Below, one piece after another: positions 59,215 through 64,000 of a stretch of 64,000 nt of DNA. The notes under the pieces are model-generated. The model ran no database searches. It was not told where the DNA came from and saw only the letters and a list, made by a program, of their open reading frames with translations. Position 1 is the stretch's first letter. Every line of letters begins with the position of its first letter. The stretch covers positions 32,687,083 through 32,751,082 of the forward strand of contig CM077115.1 of NCBI GenBank assembly GCA_039619475.1, written 5' to 3'. This stretch comes from Icerya purchasi. Taxonomy: Eukaryota > Arthropoda > Insecta > Hemiptera > Monophlebidae. The position numbers were made by a program, and so were the translations under genes.

Positions 59215-59868
59215 CTTCGTGCTAGTCGTCACTGTCGCGTGCAGCAGTTATCTGGTCGTCGTTTGCCATCAGGCTGCACGTTTTGTAATTCCTTTTAAAT
59301 AGTAAAAAAAAAAAAAAAAAAAAATTGTCTTTTTATGAAATTTAGTTTTTTTCTAGTCTAAAAATTTTCGCGATCCGTTTAGATGAGAATGGTCTTTTGT
59401 AATTGATCCATTATTAATATAGGCAATATTTTATTTTTTTTTGAGATTTCGTTATTGGACACGTGGCGGGCCCTCGTGATATCTCCATTTCGGAGAAGAT
59501 ACCGCCCTCTTACGGCGGGTTTGGAGTCATATTTTTTTTGTTTTTGTTTATCAAGGAAATGTTTTTCTTATTGGCAATTTTTTTTTTTCTTTCAAAAGCC
59601 TAATACTCTGTTCGGCAGAGTTATCCTGGTCGTGGCAAGCTATAATATGCCACTAGCGCCCGTGACTTTCCATATATCTATAGTTTCTGCAACCATCATA
59701 ATCAACACCATACTGTGCTTCATTCATTCTCTCCCTTCCTTCTCCTTCGGTTATTCTAGCTCTTGATTCCTTTCTGTCGGCTATCTCTGATCGTGTAAAG
59801 ATCTTCTCTGTTTCGCTGTTCTTGGGTTAATGTCCATGTTGACGAACCCATTTAAAAAAAAAAAAAAA
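59215..59868 (+). mobile_element. Composite: LINE-5'-like block joined to I-type LINE 3' tail (copy F)
   Basis: The left part (59215-59680) matches the 5'-UTR-like block at 41545-41990. The right part, from ACCATACTGTGCTTCATTCA (about 59707), matches the last ~150 bp of I-type LINE copies B and E: TCTCTCCCTTCCTTCTCC, CTGTCGGCTATCTCTGATCG and TTAATGTCCATGTTGACGAA, then poly(A) at 59854-59868. If both halves belong to one family, this is a LINE copy that has lost everything between its 5' UTR and its stop codon. Separate adjacent insertions are the alternative. Confidence 0.55.
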
Positions 59869-60904
59869 TCAACACCAAGAATAACGAAAGATTCGATACA
59901 TTACAATATATATATATATGACCTCGATGCCAGTATACTAATTTATAGGTATGTAAACGCTCTCAGTGTTGGTACACTATTTAGAAATACGCCTTCTCAT
60001 AGCGTGATTAATGTAATTAACGAAAACGCGTTACAGGTGTACATATAAGAACCGTTTGCATTATTATTAATAATAGTTAAATCGCCATTGATAAAACTCT
60101 GCATTTAAATTTCTTCTTGGTGCAAATGTAATGAAATAAGAAATGACAGATTGTATTGGGAACAGAGAATTCGCAAATATTAGATGGAATCATTTTTCTT
60201 AAACGCTCCAGGTGTATACCAAAACTGTCATGATAGTAAGGTTAATGCTTGACTGATATAAAAGTTTATATGTAGTGTAATTCTTTTAGTTTTAAAGTTT
60301 ACGCTAATACAACAATTTCTAAATCAATCTATACACTAGTATTTTAATTATTCCATCTTTATTGCCAAATGTTCACAATAATTAAATGTGTTCTTTACAA
60401 TTTTTAACTTTTACAATTGGTGTTTGTATTGTAAATTTTGTATTTCTTATTAAATTCTTTTCTATTTTTTCTATTATATGTAAAGGTAATATGAACCGCT
60501 TTTTTTTTTGTTTTGTTTTTGTTTTTTTTGTTTTTTTTTAGCTTGGTACATAATCAGCAGATAGAATATTCTAGTAACCATTGGCGCTGTAGCAGTTGAT
60601 GCAGTCCTGTATAAAATACTTAGAGGAACAGCTTTTTCTGAGTTCTCAAAATTTTGTTCATTAGAATCGCGAGCATTTTCGGTCGAATAGCGCCATTATG
60701 CATTATAATTAACACCGCACCGAATTATTAGGTTGAATTTTTAATAACATGTGAAAGATCATGTTAGTTTTACTTGCGGTGTAGGTTACGCGTTTATTAC
60801 ATTAAAATTTACAGTGTCTGTTAGTACTCCCAAAAATACTTTAAACTCATTAATAATAGGAACATAATGTTATCATGTAACAGTTTATATACATAGTGCG
60901 AGTG
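59869..60904. other. No gene seen
   Basis: AT-rich; T/G-rich low-complexity run at 60500-60540. No coding motif. Confidence 0.4.
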
Positions 60905-61335
60905 GGAAGCTCGGTGCTTGTGAACGGAAGTTTAAAAGCTGAATCTGCGGTTTGACCAGACGCTTCCTTAACGAGTGAATTGGCGAATTCATTTCTCTCA
61001 ATGCCCAGCTGTGCTGGGATTCGAACTAGCCGAATTCTTGACTGGTTAAAATTTAGTATCGGCTTTTTAATTTCCCAGATGTACCGATTGACTTTAATAT
61101 CAAGTTTGTACTGCCCAATTGATTGAAATTGTGCTTGTGAAATCGCTGTAAATTATGGAAGTTTCGATCGGAAAGCTCCGAAGCTATTTTGACGGCGTTT
61201 ATAAAAGTAATTGTTTCCGCAGCGGAAATTGAAGATTTTTTATTAATGCTGCTTTTAACGATAGTACCGAAGTATGGACAGTAGATAACACAGCCTGATG
61301 ACGAGGAGTTTCAGTCTTGCTTTCGTCTGTACATA
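60905..61335 (-). pseudogene. LINE RNase H domain fragment
   Basis: The minus strand, with frameshifts, reads CTDESKTE near 61330 (first Asp), CAIYCPYF-like sequence, ISAAETITFINAVKIASEL near 61200 (helix with catalytic Glu), then IWEIKKPILNF and, in one frame, IRLVRIPAQLGIERNEFANS continuing LVKEASGQTADSAFKL down to about 60905. The C-terminal I-P-A-x-x-G-I-E-x-N-E-x-A-x-x-L-V-K-E-A pattern is diagnostic of LINE RNase H domains; the usual His after the first I-P-A/S is Gln here. It ends directly at the hAT MITE. The family differs from copies A-F. Confidence 0.75.
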
Positions 61336-61343
61336 CTTAAAAT

Positions 61344-61641
61344 CATAGGCGTCGCCAGCGGGGGGCAGGGAGGGGCAGCTGCCCCCTCCTGGAGCCTTGA
61401 AACTTTTTAATCAACTGGCATTGATGAGTATTCATAGGCGTGTAATCATGGACAATGTGGAAAACTTGGGTTTTTAATTACGATTTTGTTCTTGTTTAAT
61501 AAAATATTTTAAGCCTTTACAACTTATAAATTTTATTTTTCCTATAACTCATATCCTCTTTCTATCATCTTGCCCCCCCTCCCCCTGGCGGCTGGCAACT
61601 CATCTTGCCCCTTCCTGGCTCATCGGCTGGCGACGCCTTTG
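61344..61641 (+). mobile_element. Non-autonomous hAT-type MITE, copy 2
   Basis: A 298-bp element with TIRs CATAGGCGTCGCCAGC and, from the right, CAAAGGCGTCGCCAGC. Flanks CTTAAAAT (61336-61343) and CTTAACAT (61642-61649) form an 8-bp duplication with one mismatch. It is homologous, in the opposite orientation, to 3713-3984 and is slightly longer because a segment with 'GGCTGGC..CTCATCTTGCCCC' is duplicated near the right end. Confidence 0.87.
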
Positions 61642-61649
61642 CTTAACAT

Positions 61650-62913
61650 AATCTATATACGTTATATACAATCTATCCATTTCAACAGGAAAGAAATATT
61701 CAAAAAGTACAGAACATTTAATTAATGTATTACGAATTGTGTTATTCATTCTAAAAGCTGAAAATTCAAATAATAAAACGTGAATTCTGTGAAATACTTT
61801 TTATCTCTGATAGACTTATTCCGAAACAACCGCGATGTTTCTTCCGGTGGAAACTGCATCGGTTTCTCATCTTAATATGCATAATGTAAATATATGTACG
61901 CGCAATAGACAAAAGCCCGATAATTACTAAAATAAAACATTTCGGATAATTATAAAATTTAGCTGAAAAAAAAACAAACAAGAGAAATCCACAAAGACGA
62001 AAATTAATTTGTCCGCACACTCCATGGTATGTTAACGGATAAATTAAGAAAAATACGCAGTTCATATTGGTGGGAAATTCCTCGAACGCGTCGTAATTTC
62101 TATTTGACCGAATTAAAACTCGTATACACATCAAATTAACTCGCTAAAATTCTAAAGTATCGTCAATGGCTGTTGGGAGAATTTTCAAATATGTTCGATG
62201 CTGTGAAAAAATAAATGAGTCAATACTTGGATCATGTTGCAAAAAGCTTCAAATTTTGATAATGGCGAATCACTACTGCGACCAGCGCGAAAAAAGAATA
62301 TCGAAAAAATTCCTTATCAGTGTGTTGGAGGTAAAATTTTTAATTACAAAATCGGCAAGAGCAGGAAATGGCGCTTCATTAAATTCGGAAAGTTTTTCAG
62401 ACGGCGATCTACGGCAGTTATTGAAGAAACTTCTCAAACGACAGAAGACTGGCCGAAAAAACGAATTCATCCGAAGATGATAATTCTGTGAAAGCCAAAA
62501 TGATGGGATTTACAGTGATGTAATACTGCGATCACGATATTAAAGGATGAGTAAACGTCCAAATCGCGTCAAGTTTTAAAAAATGCAGCTTCCGAAATCA
62601 GAAAAAACCCAAACTTGCATATGTCTTCTGAGATTCGTTCCGTTTCAGTAACAACATAGAACTCAGATTGTTGATCACACAGCTGTCTCTATCTTCGAAG
62701 AACTAAAATAAATCTACGTCATAAGTTGACAGTATCACTTGTGTGATCCACTAAGCTTTAAGGCTAGCGTCGACCGAATCAAAACGCGAATAACAGTAGC
62801 AATCAGTGCACATTTTCATTGTTTTCTTTCACTGCTTGTTGTCACGTTTTTTACGGAATTTAATATGCCTTTGTATTTCTGAATATGTTACGCGAAATTT
62901 GTAATGTTTCATT
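61650..62913. other. No gene seen
   Basis: The open frames near 62166-62491 have no recognisable family; two overlapping frames of similar length argue for chance. Confidence 0.35.
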
Positions 62914-63850
62914 CGATTTTTTTTGAAAAGTAAGTATACAACCCTCAGGAAACAAGAAAAAACGGACAAACCAAAATCGAAAAAATATTTTATTATTTAT
63001 GAAATCTTACTCTACTTTTCCGCATAATCGCCATATCGCTGCAGGCATCTGCCATAACGTGAGATCAACATTTCTATTCCAGCTGTATACCAAAGTAACA
63101 TCGAAATTTTGGAAGAACGCAGCGACCGCTTCCTTCAAAGATGATGCGTCTGGAAAAAGCCCACCCACCAAGATCTCTCTTCAAGTCGGGGAAAGCATGG
63201 TAGTCAGATAGGGCGAGGTCTGGTAAGTACGGGGGATGCCCGAAGACATCCCACCGAAAATCAGCGAGCAGAGTCCTCACACTCGAGCCGCGACATGAGG
63301 ACGAGCATTGTCGTGAATGAGGACTATGCCTTTTTTGATAGTTTACCTGGTCGCTTCACCTTCAGAGCATTTCTTAAGCAGTCACTTTAGTCATCTGTAA
63401 ATGTTTCGTAAGGATTCAGATATTATATAACGGCGATCTTTGTCCACGATAGTAGTGTTAACTGTTTCGCCGTTCACGCTATCAGAAGATGGATCACTCC
63501 GCGCTTCGTCGTGTATGTGACCGTTCTTCCCTTTTCAAATTGTTTTACCGCTCGTGTTATCACATTTTTATCTCCATACGCTCTACATAAACGTCGATAA
63601 ATTTCGACGCCGGCAATCTTTTCAATAGTTGAAAATTTTATCATTGCACATAACTCGTATTTGGGCGGCACAGCTGATGTCGTACTCATCGTTTATTCGT
63701 TCTAAAACACGTAATTCGCAACCGATCGTTTCCAACCTTTGAAAATACATTGTAATAATCATGAGAAACATACTTACTCAGTTTCATGGCTTCAGTGTTA
63801 CCGTAAGCGGAGAACGAAAATGTGTATACTTACATTTCAAACGCCCCTCG
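62914..63850 (-). mobile_element. Mariner element, internally deleted
   Basis: The right end reads inward CGAGGGGCGTTTGAAATGTA followed by AGTATACA and is flanked by TA (63851-63852). The left end, CGATTTTTTTTGAAAAGTAA followed by GTATACA, matches apart from the G-rich stretch. These ~28-bp TIRs enclose a transposase remnant in the minus orientation. Confidence 0.8.
63050..63689 (-). pseudogene. Mariner transposase, centre deleted and frameshifted
   Basis: The start MSTTSAVPPKYELCAMIKFS leads into a helix-turn-helix-type N-terminus (EIYRRLCRAYGDKNVITRAV). A frameshift near 63490 continues with VNGETVNTTIVDKDRRYIIS. The central part with the first catalytic Asp is missing. The C-terminal part reads GKLSKKGIVLIHDNARPHVA (second Asp), then, shifted, GHPPYLPDLALSDYHAFPDL (third Asp) and LGGWAF. 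The second and third Asp are about 34-36 residues apart, in line with the DD34D signature of mariner. Confidence 0.8.
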
Positions 63851-63860
63851 TATATATATG

Positions 63861-63902
<42 letters not shown>
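63851..63902. repeat. (TA)n microsatellite
   Basis: About 50 bp of TA with one GT interruption, starting at the mariner's TA target site. Confidence 0.95.
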
Positions 63903-63906
<4 letters not shown>

Positions 63907-64000
63907 GTTTTATTATTATACGAATAGATACTATTGACAACTTGACTAAAACTTGATGTAGACATCATCGAATATTCTCGAAACTGTAAGATTTACTGTA

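Noticed and set aside
62166..62491. Two overlapping plus-strand frames with basic residues
   Set aside because: They overlap in different frames, have no recognised motif and no homologous element nearby.

Overview
The window looks like AT-rich, non-coding nuclear DNA of an arthropod, most likely an insect. The evidence is indirect: Jockey, RTE/BovB-like and I-type LINE fossils, IS630-Tc1-mariner remnants, hAT-type MITEs, tRNA-derived SINEs, abundant (TA)n/(ATT)n/(CA)n tracts and many long poly(A)/poly(T) runs. I see no operon, bacterial gene, rRNA, CRISPR array or intact functional tRNA. No recognisable host gene is complete; one short GC-rich, arginine/serine-rich open segment ending at a splice-donor-like GTAAGA (21411-21581) is a weak candidate for a first coding exon. 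The species cannot be named from this sequence.

Layout. 1-9 kb: unannotated DNA, a hAT-type MITE (3713-3984), a LINE RT fragment (4.3-5.1 kb) and an RTE-like LINE (6.6-7.8 kb, minus) whose RT has been interrupted twice by (TA)n tracts. 9.4-12.9 kb: the longest element, a minus-strand Jockey LINE with ORF1 (zinc knuckles) and ORF2 (endonuclease plus RT), both frameshifted. 13.5-14.8 kb: a 1.35 kb fold-back structure. 15.3-20.1 kb: unclassified dispersed repeats, including a ~0.9 kb pair with internal tandem structure. 22.2 kb: a small hairpin element. 23.5-25 kb: a plus-strand RTE-like RT. 27.2-28.8 kb: an I-type LINE 3' half (RT thumb, RNase H, C-terminal Cys/His segment); further 3' fragments of this family lie at 32.3, 39.4, 43.2, 51.0 and 59.7 kb. 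29.1-31.6 kb: a second Jockey copy with poly(A), a 9-bp target-site duplication (TSD) and an internal deletion removing most of the endonuclease. 38.6-42.5 kb: a possible solo LTR, LINE tails, and a 5'-UTR-like repeat block. 48.3-49.6 kb: a Tc1/mariner-type fossil into which a 423-bp tRNA-headed SINE inserted (12-bp TSD). 53-58.6 kb: three more copies of that SINE plus a second, different SINE (58181-58589) with a 13-bp TSD and an empty paralogous site at 53.7 kb. 60.9-63.9 kb: an RNase H fragment, a second hAT MITE (8-bp TSD) and an internally deleted mariner with terminal inverted repeats.

Nothing here acts as a cooperating gene system. The value of the window is as a record of nested transposition: every recognisable coding segment belongs to a mobile element and almost all carry frameshifts or stops. 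The least familiar items are the two SINE families, the hairpin and fold-back elements, the 0.9 kb unclassified repeat, and a composite that joins a LINE-5'-like block directly to a LINE 3' tail. Translations across frames and repeat matches were made by eye, so boundaries are approximate except where TSDs fix them.
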